Positions 22,053 through 29,426 of a stretch of DNA of 64,000 nucleotides are shown piece by piece. Within the stretch, counting starts at the first letter, position 1, and every line of letters starts with the position of its first letter. Made by a program: the position numbers and the translations under genes. The notes under the pieces are model-generated. The model did not search any database and was not told where the DNA came from. It was given only the letters and a program-made list of their open reading frames with translations. This DNA is from Gordonia phthalatica (GTDB lineage: Bacteria; Actinomycetota; Actinomycetes; Mycobacteriales; Mycobacteriaceae): the NCBI RefSeq assembly GCF_001305675.1, contig NZ_CP011853.1:1550001-1614000 (forward strand), written 5' to 3'.

Positions 22053-23549
22053 TCAGAGACTCGGCGGCAGGGCTACGTACTTGGTGTTCAGGTACTCCTG
22101 GATGCCTTCCGAGCCGCCCTCCGATCCGAGACCGGAGGCCTTCACGCCTCCGAAGGGCGCCGCGGGGTCGGAGATGACTCCGCGGTTCACTCCCACGAGG
22201 CCGGCCTCGAGTCGACGGGAGACGCGCTGCACACGGTCGAGCGTCGTCGAGTAGAAGTACGACGCCAACCCGTAGTCGGTGTCGTTGGCGATCGTGATGG
22301 CTTCGTCTTCGGTGTCGAAGCCCTGAATGGCGGCGATGGGGCCGAAGATCTCCTCGGTGAGGATGTCGGAGCCGGCGGGGATGTCGTCGATCACCGTCGC
22401 GGCGTAGTAGAAGCCGTCACCGGGGAGCGATCGTCCCCCGGTGTGGACGCTGGCACCCTTGGCGACCGCATTGTCGACGAGTGCGGCCAGTCGTGATCGT
22501 TGACGGTCGTTGATGATGGGCCCCAGGTCGGTGGTCGTCTCCCATCCCGGCCCCACGGTGGTGGCGGCCATGCGCTCGGTCAGGCGCTTGGTGAACTCCT
22601 CGCGGACCGAGTTCTGGACCAGGATGCGGTTCGCGGACGTGCATGCCTCGCCACCATTGCGCATCTTGGCGGCCATCGCACCGTCGACTGCCGCATCCAG
22701 GTCGGCATCGTCGAACACGATGAACGGGGCGTTGCCTCCCAATTCCATCGATGACTTCAGGATGTTGTCGGACGCCTGACCGAGGAGGATGCGGCCGACC
22801 TGTGTGGATCCGGTGAACGAGACCTTGCGCAGACGCCGGTCCGCCATCACGGCGGCCACGACCTCCGGCGCGCGGAGTGTCGGGAGCACGGAGAGGACCC
22901 CGGCGGGGACGCCCGCGTCGGTCAGATCCTTGATCAACAGCATGGTGGTGAGGGGCGTGTCCTCCGACGGCTTGACGACCATCGTGCAGCCGGCGGCCAG
23001 AGCGGGTCCGATCTTCCTGGTGCCCATCGCGAGCGGGAAGTTCCACGGCGTCACGGCGAGGCAGATGCCGACCGGTTCCTTCGTGACAATGATCTGGCCG
23101 TTGCCCGAGGGCGCGGTGGTGACGCGACCGTTGATCCGGACGGCCTCCTCGGAGAACCAGCGCAGGAACTCGGCGCCGTAGGTCACCTCGCCCTGGCTCT
23201 CCGCGAGGGTCTTGCCCATCTCCAACGTCATCAGCAGGGCGTAGTCGTCTCGCTTGGCGGTGATGGCCTCGAACGCGCTCCGCAGGATCTCACCGCGGGT
23301 GCGCGGCGGCGTGGCGGCCCACTCGTCGGCGACCGCCTCCGCGGAGTCCAGCGCGCGGGCGGCGTCGTCGACCGAAGCGTTCGCGACGGTTGCGAGCACG
23401 TCGCCGGTCGCCGGATTGAGGACGTCGAACGTGGCGCCGTCGGACGCCGGGCACGACTGCCCGTCGATCCACAGTCCCGTCGGAACACTCTCCAGGAGAG
23501 CTGCTGCGGCGTCGGGGAGTGGGGAAACGGAAGGGGTGGAGGTGCTCAT
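22053..23549 (-). CDS. gabD: NAD(P)-dependent succinate-semialdehyde dehydrogenase
   Basis: This 498-residue aldehyde dehydrogenase most likely converts succinate semialdehyde to succinate. NAD-binding TPWNFPLAM and SFTGSTQVGR, the general base Glu in MELGGNAP and the nucleophile Cys in GGEACTSANR are intact. The C-terminal PFGGVKASGLGSEGGSEGIQEYL is characteristic of SSADH-like members. Substrate is inferred from family resemblance. TACCCT lies 7 bases before ATG on the minus strand, suggesting leaderless mRNA. It converges with ltrA. Confidence 0.88.
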   Translation of the reverse strand: MSTSTPSVSPLPDAAAALLESVPTGLWIDGQSCPASDGATFDVLNPATGDVLATVANASVDDAARALDSAEAVADEWAATPPRTRGEILRSAFEAITAKRDDYALLMTLEMGKTLAESQGEVTYGAEFLRWFSEEAVRINGRVTTAPSGNGQIIVTKEPVGICLAVTPWNFPLAMGTRKIGPALAAGCTMVVKPSEDTPLTTMLLIKDLTDAGVPAGVLSVLPTLRAPEVVAAVMADRRLRKVSFTGSTQVGRILLGQASDNILKSSMELGGNAPFIVFDDADLDAAVDGAMAAKMRNGGEACTSANRILVQNSVREEFTKRLTERMAATTVGPGWETTTDLGPIINDRQRSRLAALVDNAVAKGASVHTGGRSLPGDGFYYAATVIDDIPAGSDILTEEIFGPIAAIQGFDTEDEAITIANDTDYGLASYFYSTTLDRVQRVSRRLEAGLVGVNRGVISDPAAPFGGVKASGLGSEGGSEGIQEYLNTKYVALPPSL

Positions 23550-23626
23550 GATCCCGAGGGTAGTCCGGCGACAGGCCGCGGGTGGGGCACCGAGAACTGT
23601 CGGTCGCCTCCACTACACTCTCCGAT

Positions 23627-24313
23627 GTGCGTCTCGTGATTGCCGATTGCCAGGTCGACTACGTTGGTCGACTCACCGCCCATCTCCCGATGGCCAAGCG
23701 CTTGATCCTCATCAAGTCAGACGGCTCGGTGAGCATTCACGCCGACGACCGTGCGTACAAGCCGCTGAACTGGATGAGTCCGCCGTGCTGGCTGGTGGAG
23801 GAGCCGCCGGCCGATGGGGTCGACGACATCGAAGCCGTGTGGGTCGTGGAGAACAAGGCCGGGGAGCAGCTCCGCATCAGCATCGCCGGATTCCACCACG
23901 ACAGCAGTCACGAGTTGGGCCTCGATCCCGGGCTCGTCAAGGACGGCGTCGAAGCACACCTGCAGGAACTGCTCGCCGAGCACATCGAGACCCTGGGTGC
24001 CGGCTACACCCTGATTCGGCGCGAGTACATGACCGCAATCGGCCCCGTCGACATCCTGTGCCGCGACGCCGACGGGCAGACGGTCGCCGTCGAGATCAAG
24101 CGACGCGGCGAGATCGACGGCGTCGAGCAGCTGACCCGTTACCTGGACCTGCTGAACCGTGACTCCACGATCGCCCCCGTCGCGGGAGTCTTTGCCGCCC
24201 AGGCGATCAAGCCGCAGGCGAAGACCCTCGCGAACGATCGCGGAATCCGGTGCGTCGTCCTCGATTACGACAAGTTGCGCGGCACCGAGGACACCGAGTT
24301 CAAACTGTTCTGA
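23627..24313 (+). CDS. nucS: Mismatch endonuclease NucS (EndoMS)
   Basis: This 228-residue nuclease is the core of the MutS/MutL-independent mismatch repair of actinobacteria; it cuts both strands at certain mismatches. The N-terminal DNA-binding half is conserved (RAYKPLNWMSPPCW). The nuclease core GPVDILCRDADGQTVAVEIK carries D142, E156 and K158. The C-terminus EFKLF resembles a sliding-clamp-binding peptide. GTG 23627 gives the family N-terminus MRLVIADC, and TACACT lies 7 bases before it; upstream in-frame GTG codons lack that. The position matches Rv1321. Confidence 0.95.
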   Translation: MRLVIADCQVDYVGRLTAHLPMAKRLILIKSDGSVSIHADDRAYKPLNWMSPPCWLVEEPPADGVDDIEAVWVVENKAGEQLRISIAGFHHDSSHELGLDPGLVKDGVEAHLQELLAEHIETLGAGYTLIRREYMTAIGPVDILCRDADGQTVAVEIKRRGEIDGVEQLTRYLDLLNRDSTIAPVAGVFAAQAIKPQAKTLANDRGIRCVVLDYDKLRGTEDTEFKLF

Positions 24314-24326
24314 GCGCCCCGACCGC

Positions 24327-25283
24327 TCAGGCCGTGGCCTGAGCGGCGGCCTCGGGTTCGTCGTCGGACTCGTCGCGCCGCGCGGTGCCGTAACGGTCGC
24401 TCTCGTAGTCCTCGATCGGATCGTCGTCGACGGTGTCGAGGACATCGGTCTTCTCCGACGGGGAGTCCCCGTCCTCGAAGCGGTCGCGGCCCTTCAGCGT
24501 TCGATTGAGGAGCGACAGGTCGTTGTCGCGGTCGAGGGAGACGAGCTCGCGCTCCTCGTCCGAGAGCTCGAGCGCGGCAGGCAGATTGCTGATGTGCTCG
24601 CGCAGCGCGTCGAGGTGGTCGAGGATCTGCTTGTGCGCGTCGTGTGCGGCTCCCGCGAGTTCGCGCGACCGGGCCAGCCGGTTCATCGAGATGTTGTGGG
24701 CGGCGCCGCGCAGCCGTGCCGCGTCCTCTTCGGCCGCGGCGATGATCTCCGCGACCCGGACCTTGGCGTCCTCCGCCTCCTGCTTGGACTTCTCCTCGCG
24801 TTCCTTGGCCTCGGCGTCGATCTCCGCAGCGCGCTTCTCGGCGGCGGTGATGAGCGAGTCCGCGTGCTCCTGCGCCAGCTCCTTGGTGCGGGTGGCTGCG
24901 GCCGCCGCGGAGGCACGGACGTCCTCGGCGCTCTGGCGAGCCACCGAGAGGGTCTCGTCGGCCTCCTCGCGGGCGTTAGCACGCATCTCCGACGCCTCGT
25001 CGGTGGCGAGCTGCAGCATGCGGGAGACGCGGTCGGTCATGCCCGCGACCGTGGTCGGCGGCACCGAGAGGGTGTTCACCTCGTCCTGCAGTTCGCGAAT
25101 ACGACGGCGTGCGTCATCGAGATGACTCTGCAGTTCGTCGGCGTTGGCATGCGCCGAGTCACGATCGGCGGCCATCATGCGCAATTCGGCATCGAGGACG
25201 CGGATGTGGTCGGTGACCTGGTCGCGGTCGTAGCCGCGCATGACGATGGGGAAGGGGCTCTGACGATGTCCGGGGGCTGACAT
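24327..25283 (-). CDS. DivIVA-like coiled-coil protein
   Basis: This 318-residue protein begins with a DivIVA-type N-terminal region (SPFPIVMRGYDRDQVTDHIRVLDAEL) followed by a coiled coil through about residue 215, rich in Ala, Glu, Lys and Arg. The C-terminal 80 residues are acidic and probably disordered. DivIVA-family proteins in actinobacteria organise polar growth or division. This one is shorter and different from Wag31, so the exact role is unknown. It is convergent with nucS (13 bases). Confidence 0.78.
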   Translation of the reverse strand: MSAPGHRQSPFPIVMRGYDRDQVTDHIRVLDAELRMMAADRDSAHANADELQSHLDDARRRIRELQDEVNTLSVPPTTVAGMTDRVSRMLQLATDEASEMRANAREEADETLSVARQSAEDVRASAAAAATRTKELAQEHADSLITAAEKRAAEIDAEAKEREEKSKQEAEDAKVRVAEIIAAAEEDAARLRGAAHNISMNRLARSRELAGAAHDAHKQILDHLDALREHISNLPAALELSDEERELVSLDRDNDLSLLNRTLKGRDRFEDGDSPSEKTDVLDTVDDDPIEDYESDRYGTARRDESDDEPEAAAQATA

Positions 25284-25402
25284 GGGGCCAGTCTATGACC
25301 GATCGCGAAGCGTTGGGTGATCGGGCGACGGGGTGTTGAGCGGAGATTTGATAACGAATCTCCGTGCGCCCCGTCGTCGGGGTGGAATCGGGTGAAAGGG
25401 AA

Positions 25403-25888
25403 CTAGTGGGCTGCGGCGGGCTCGACGAGTTCGAGCAGCACGCCGCCGCTGTCCTTCGGGTGCACGAAATTGATGCGCGAGTCGGCCGTACCGCGCTTGG
25501 CCTGCGGATACAGCAGTCGCACGCCGTTCGCGGTCAGGCGTCGCGCCACCTCGTCGACGTCGGTGACGCGGACCGCCATCTGCTGCATCCCCGGGCCGCT
25601 GCGACCGATGAACTTGGCGATCGTCGACGCCTCGTTCAGGGGCATCAGCAGCTGGATCAGCGTGTCGCCGCCCTCGGGTCCGATCATCGCCTCGCGGACG
25701 CCCTGCTCCTCGTTCACCTCCTCGTGCTGATTGACGAAACCGAAGTTGTCGAGCCACCACTGCGCCGAGGCGTCGAGGTCCGGCACGGCGAGTCCGACGT
25801 GATCGATCGCGGTCACGAGGTCGCTGATGGCGGCCAGAGCGCCGGTTTCGGTGGTCTTTGTCACGTCATTTGATGAGGAGTTGGTCAT
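25403..25888 (-). CDS. mce: Methylmalonyl-CoA epimerase
   Basis: This 161-residue VOC-fold enzyme interconverts (S)- and (R)-methylmalonyl-CoA in propionate metabolism. The family pattern is strong (IDHVGLAVPDL, HEEVNEEQGVREAMI, INFVHPKDSGGVLLELVEP). Metal ligands H30, Q79 and E153 can be aligned, but the position of the third ligand (His91 in the Propionibacterium enzyme) reads Gln103 within GPGMQQMAVRV. ATG 25888 is preceded by TACCGT at 6 bases; longer upstream reading is a shadow of the thiolase gene. It is divergent from the thiolase. Activity needs adenosylcobalamin-dependent mutase as partner. Confidence 0.87.
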   Translation of the reverse strand: MTNSSSNDVTKTTETGALAAISDLVTAIDHVGLAVPDLDASAQWWLDNFGFVNQHEEVNEEQGVREAMIGPEGGDTLIQLLMPLNEASTIAKFIGRSGPGMQQMAVRVTDVDEVARRLTANGVRLLYPQAKRGTADSRINFVHPKDSGGVLLELVEPAAAH

Positions 25889-26002
25889 GCCATAACGGTA
25901 GCGTTGAGGGGAGTGGGGCGTCGCATCGCGGCCGCCCCTGAGCACGACCGCAGCTTCGGCGTGGCCGCCGTGGACTGCTGCCTCAAGCCAAGGAGCTGAT
26001 AC

Positions 26003-27199
26003 ATGTCCGACAACACCACCGTGATCGTGTCCGGTGCCCGCACCGCACAGGGCCGCCTGATGGGCTCGCTCAAGAGCTTCTCCGCCGTGGATCTCGGCGC
26101 GGTCGCCATCAAGGGCGCACTCGCCAAGGGCAAGGTGGACCCGGCCCTCGTCGACTACGTCATCATGGGCCAGGTGCTCACCGCTGGCGCCGGTCAGATG
26201 CCTGCCCGCCAGACCGCCGTCAAGGCCGGTATCGGCTGGGACGTCCCCGCGCTGTCGATCAACAAGATGTGCCTGTCGGGCATCGATTCGATCGCCCTCG
26301 CCGATCAGCTGATCCGCGCCGGTGAGTTCGAGGTCGTCGTCGCCGGCGGCCAGGAGTCCATGACCCAGGCCCCGCACGTCCTGCCCGGCAGCCGCGGCGG
26401 CTTCAAGTACGGCAACACCGAACTCGTCGACCACATGGCCTACGACGGCCTGCACGACGTCTTCACCGACCAGCCCATGGGTGCGCTGACCGAGAAGGGC
26501 AACGACACCGACGGCTTCACCCGCGAGGAGCAGGACGCGTTCGCGGCCCGCAGCCACCGTCTCGCCGCCGCCGCGATCGCCAACGGCGTCTTCGACGACG
26601 AGATCGTGCCGGTCGAGATCCCGCAGCGGAAGGGCGAGCCCATCCAGTTCGCCGTCGACGAGGGCGTCCGTGCGGACACCACCGTCGAGTCGCTGGCCGG
26701 TCTGCGCCCCGCCTTCCGCAAGGACGGCACCATCACGGCGGGCAGCTCGTCGCAGATCTCCGACGGCGCCTGCGCCGTCATCGTCATGAGCAAGGCCAAG
26801 GCCGAGGAGCTGGGGCTCGAGTGGATCGCCGAGATCGGCGCCCACGGCGTCGTCGCCGGCCCCGACTCGTCACTCCAGGAGCAGCCGGCCAACGCCATCG
26901 CCAAGGCCTGCGCTCGTGAGGGCATCGACCCGAAGGATCTCGACCTGTACGAGATCAACGAGGCCTTCGCGGCCGTCGGCCTCGCGTCGACCCGCAAGCT
27001 CGGCATCGACCCGGAGAAGGTCAACGTGAACGGCGGCGGCATCGCCCTCGGTCACCCGATCGGCACCTCCGGCGCCCGCATCACCCTCCACCTCATCCTC
27101 GAACTCGCTCGCCGCGGCGGCGGTGTCGGCGTGGCCGCTCTGTGCGGCGCCGGCGGCCAGGGCGACGCCCTGATCGTGCGAGTCCCTAAGAAAGCTTGA
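26003..27199 (+). CDS. fadA4: Acetyl-CoA C-acetyltransferase (thiolase)
   Basis: This 398-residue thiolase condenses or cleaves acetoacetyl-CoA/3-ketoacyl-CoA. Nucleophile C90 lies in INKMCLSGID, the His motif is GGGIALGHPIGTSGAR, and the second Cys is in ALCGAGGQGDAL. It matches Rv1323 (FadA4) in place and family. The start has an AAGGAG site nine bases ahead. DUF3817 follows after 6 bases. Confidence 0.93.
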   Translation: MSDNTTVIVSGARTAQGRLMGSLKSFSAVDLGAVAIKGALAKGKVDPALVDYVIMGQVLTAGAGQMPARQTAVKAGIGWDVPALSINKMCLSGIDSIALADQLIRAGEFEVVVAGGQESMTQAPHVLPGSRGGFKYGNTELVDHMAYDGLHDVFTDQPMGALTEKGNDTDGFTREEQDAFAARSHRLAAAAIANGVFDDEIVPVEIPQRKGEPIQFAVDEGVRADTTVESLAGLRPAFRKDGTITAGSSSQISDGACAVIVMSKAKAEELGLEWIAEIGAHGVVAGPDSSLQEQPANAIAKACAREGIDPKDLDLYEINEAFAAVGLASTRKLGIDPEKVNVNGGGIALGHPIGTSGARITLHLILELARRGGGVGVAALCGAGGQGDALIVRVPKKA

Positions 27200-27205
27200 T
27201 CTCTC

Positions 27206-27571
27206 ATGAATGACTTCTTCAACGTCTCGACCGCGGCCAAGCGGTTCCGACTGATCGCCGTCATCGAGGCGATCACCTGGGGTCTGCTGATCATCGGCAT
27301 GATCGTCAAGTACGGCGCTGACATCGAGTCGGCGACCATGATCCCGGGCTCGCTGCACGGTGCGGCCTTCGTGGCCTACGTGATCATCACCGTCCTCACC
27401 GCCCGCACGCTGAAGTGGGACCTCAAGGTGACCGCTTTGGCGCTCATCGCCTCGATCCCGCCGTTCTTCAGCGTGTGGTTCGAGCAGTGGGCCAAGAGGA
27501 ACGGCCATCTGGGCGAGCTGTCCGACTCGGAATTCTCCGTCGACGAGGATCGTGACACACTGAACGTGTGA
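27206..27571 (+). CDS. DUF3817 membrane protein, first copy
   Basis: This 121-residue protein has three hydrophobic segments (IEAITWGLLIIGMIV, LHGAAFVAYVIITVL, LALIASIPPFFSVWF), the DUF3817 layout. Function is unknown. A second member is encoded at 50388-50777. It overlaps the next gene (GTGTGA) and probably shares the thiolase transcript. Confidence 0.85.
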   Translation: MNDFFNVSTAAKRFRLIAVIEAITWGLLIIGMIVKYGADIESATMIPGSLHGAAFVAYVIITVLTARTLKWDLKVTALALIASIPPFFSVWFEQWAKRNGHLGELSDSEFSVDEDRDTLNV

Positions 27572-28521
27572 GCAGACCTTCCCGACGCCAGGATCCAGCG
27601 AGCGCCGCGATCGCCATGTCCGGCGCAGTCGATCTAGCAGTTCTGAAGGAGCGGGCCGAGGCTCAGCGTCTAGCTGAGTCGCGGCCCGCTTCGTCGTCTC
27701 CCACCGGCGGAGACGCCGGTGCCGGTGACGGCGCCGCGGTGTTCGACGTGACCGAAGTCGACTTCGAGGAGCAGATCGTTCAGCGGTCGCTGCGGCAGCT
27801 CGTCGTCGTCGATCTGTGGGCCGCATGGGCCGAGCCGAGCAGTCAGCTGTCGCCGATTCTGGCGAAGCTCGCTCAGGAGTCCGGCGGTCGCTGGGTGCTG
27901 GCGCGCGTCGACGTGGATCGCAGTCCGCGCATCGCCCAGGCCTTCGGTGCGCAGTCCGTGCCGATGGTGATCGCGCTCGTGGCCGGTCAGCCGGTCGCGG
28001 CCTTCAACGGCGCGCAGCCCGAGGAACAGATCCGCGGCTGGCTCGATGACATCTTCGCCAAGGCCGGTCATCTGCTGCCCGAGGTGGAGGGCGCCGAACC
28101 TGCCCCGGAACCCGAAGCAGATCCCCGCATGGTCGCCGCCGAGGAGCTGATGAACTCGGGCGACATCGACGGCGCGCTGGACGCCTACCGCGCCATCGCC
28201 GCGCTGGAGCCCGACAACGTCGAGGCCGCCTCGGTGGTCCGCAACCTCGAGTTCGTGTCGCGAGCCCAGTCGCACGATCCGGCCGTCGTGACCAACGCCG
28301 AACCCGGCGACGTCGACGCCCAACTGGCGGCCGCCGACGTCCTGCTGCTGGGGCAGCGTCCCGAAGCGGCGTTCGATCGCATCATCGACGTCATCAAGGT
28401 GACTCGAGACGAGGAGCGCGGTCGTGCCCGGGCGCGGCTCCTGGAGCTCTTCGAACTCTTCGACCCGGCCGAGCCCTTCGTGGTGTCCGCCCGGCGGAAG
28501 CTGGCGACCGCGCTGTACTGA
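27568..28521 (+). CDS. Thioredoxin-fold/TPR protein without redox cysteines
   Basis: This 317-residue protein corresponds to Rv1324. After a disordered N-terminus (1-60) it has a thioredoxin domain at about 65-170. The usual WCGPC active site is replaced by WAEPS (87-91), so thiol exchange is not possible there. The C-terminal half is alpha-helical with TPR-like repeats, as in CnoX/YbbN co-chaperones, whose thioredoxin domain may also lack cysteines. I infer a chaperone or adaptor role. GTG start overlaps the DUF3817 stop. Confidence 0.85.
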   Translation: MSRPSRRQDPASAAIAMSGAVDLAVLKERAEAQRLAESRPASSSPTGGDAGAGDGAAVFDVTEVDFEEQIVQRSLRQLVVVDLWAAWAEPSSQLSPILAKLAQESGGRWVLARVDVDRSPRIAQAFGAQSVPMVIALVAGQPVAAFNGAQPEEQIRGWLDDIFAKAGHLLPEVEGAEPAPEPEADPRMVAAEELMNSGDIDGALDAYRAIAALEPDNVEAASVVRNLEFVSRAQSHDPAVVTNAEPGDVDAQLAAADVLLLGQRPEAAFDRIIDVIKVTRDEERGRARARLLELFELFDPAEPFVVSARRKLATALY

Positions 28522-28532
28522 CGCGGAGGGCT

Positions 28533-28550
28533 GTTGCAACGTCCTGCAAC
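28533..28550 (+). promoter_or_regulatory. Inverted repeat GTTGCA-N6-TGCAAC
   Basis: A perfect 6-bp inverted repeat with a 6-base centre lies 12 bases after the thioredoxin-TPR stop and 82 bases before the SDR start. It has no T-tract, so an operator for the SDR gene is more likely than a terminator. The binding protein is unknown. Confidence 0.35.
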
Positions 28551-28631
28551 CCTTCCTGCGGACGGGCTCCGAGAGCCATCCTGACTGTGATGAGTCGCAC
28601 ACTGGTGCCTCACGCGGCGGATGGAGGAGAG

Positions 28632-29426
28632 ATGTCTCAGAATCGGGTAGCGCTCGTCACTGGCGCTGGACGTGGAATCGGTGCCGGCATCGCGCGGCGG
28701 CTCGCGAGCGATGGTCTGGACCTTGCACTCGTCGACCTCACTGAGGAGGCGCTGTCGGACACCGCGTCGGCGGTGGAGGCGAGCGGTCGCAGAGTCGTTC
28801 GGATCGGCGCGGACGTTTCCGACCGTGACTCGATTCTCGCCGCGGCGGATCGGGCTCTCGACGAACTGGGTCGCCTCGACGTCATGGTGAATAATGCCGG
28901 CGTTGCGCTGGTCGGCCCCGTCACCGAAGTGAAGCCGGAAGACCTCGAACGACTGTGGCGGATCAACGTCAACGGGGTGCTCTGGGGGATTCAAGCCGCG
29001 GCAGCAGCGTTCCGGAAGCAGATCGATCGGGGCGATGAGCGCGTGGTGCGCAAGATCATCAATGCCTCGTCGATCGCCGGGCACGACGGCTTTCCGATGC
29101 TGGGACCGTACAGTGCGACCAAGTTCGCGGTCCGCGCGCTCACGCAAGCCGCTGCGCGCGAGCTCGCCGACGAGCAGATCACCGTCAACGCATACTGTCC
29201 CGGCGTGGTCGGCACCGACATGTGGGTGGAGATCGATCAGGCCTTCGCCGACCTCACCGGGGCCGCAGTCGGCGAGACGTACGACAAGTTCGTGGGTGGG
29301 ATCGCATTGGGGCGAGCGCAGACTCCGGAAGACGTCGCGGCGTTCGTCTCGTATCTGGCGAGCACCGATTCGGATTACATGACCGGGCAGGCCGGCCTGA
29401 TCGACGGCGGGCTCGTCTTCAGGTGA
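28632..29426 (+). CDS. 2,3-butanediol dehydrogenase / diacetyl reductase-type SDR
   Basis: This 264-residue short-chain dehydrogenase has the TGAGRGIG cofactor motif (10-17), NNAG, and the catalytic set S147, Y160 and K164 (NASSIAG, YSATK). The C-terminal pattern AYCPGVVGTDMW and DYMTGQAGLIDGG closely follows meso-2,3-butanediol dehydrogenase/diacetyl reductases. It likely reduces acetoin or diacetyl with NADH. ATG 28632 is preceded by GGAGGAG; ATG 28587 upstream lacks a site. It has no counterpart here in M. tuberculosis and overlaps the convergent glgB stop by 8 bases. Confidence 0.83.
   Translation: MSQNRVALVTGAGRGIGAGIARRLASDGLDLALVDLTEEALSDTASAVEASGRRVVRIGADVSDRDSILAAADRALDELGRLDVMVNNAGVALVGPVTEVKPEDLERLWRINVNGVLWGIQAAAAAFRKQIDRGDERVVRKIINASSIAGHDGFPMLGPYSATKFAVRALTQAAARELADEQITVNAYCPGVVGTDMWVEIDQAFADLTGAAVGETYDKFVGGIALGRAQTPEDVAAFVSYLASTDSDYMTGQAGLIDGGLVFR

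Noticed and set aside
25341..25364. CGGAGATT/AATCTCCG hairpin as terminator after mce
   Set aside because: Only 8 bp with no T-tract on either side; it could equally be an operator for the DivIVA-like gene, so not called.
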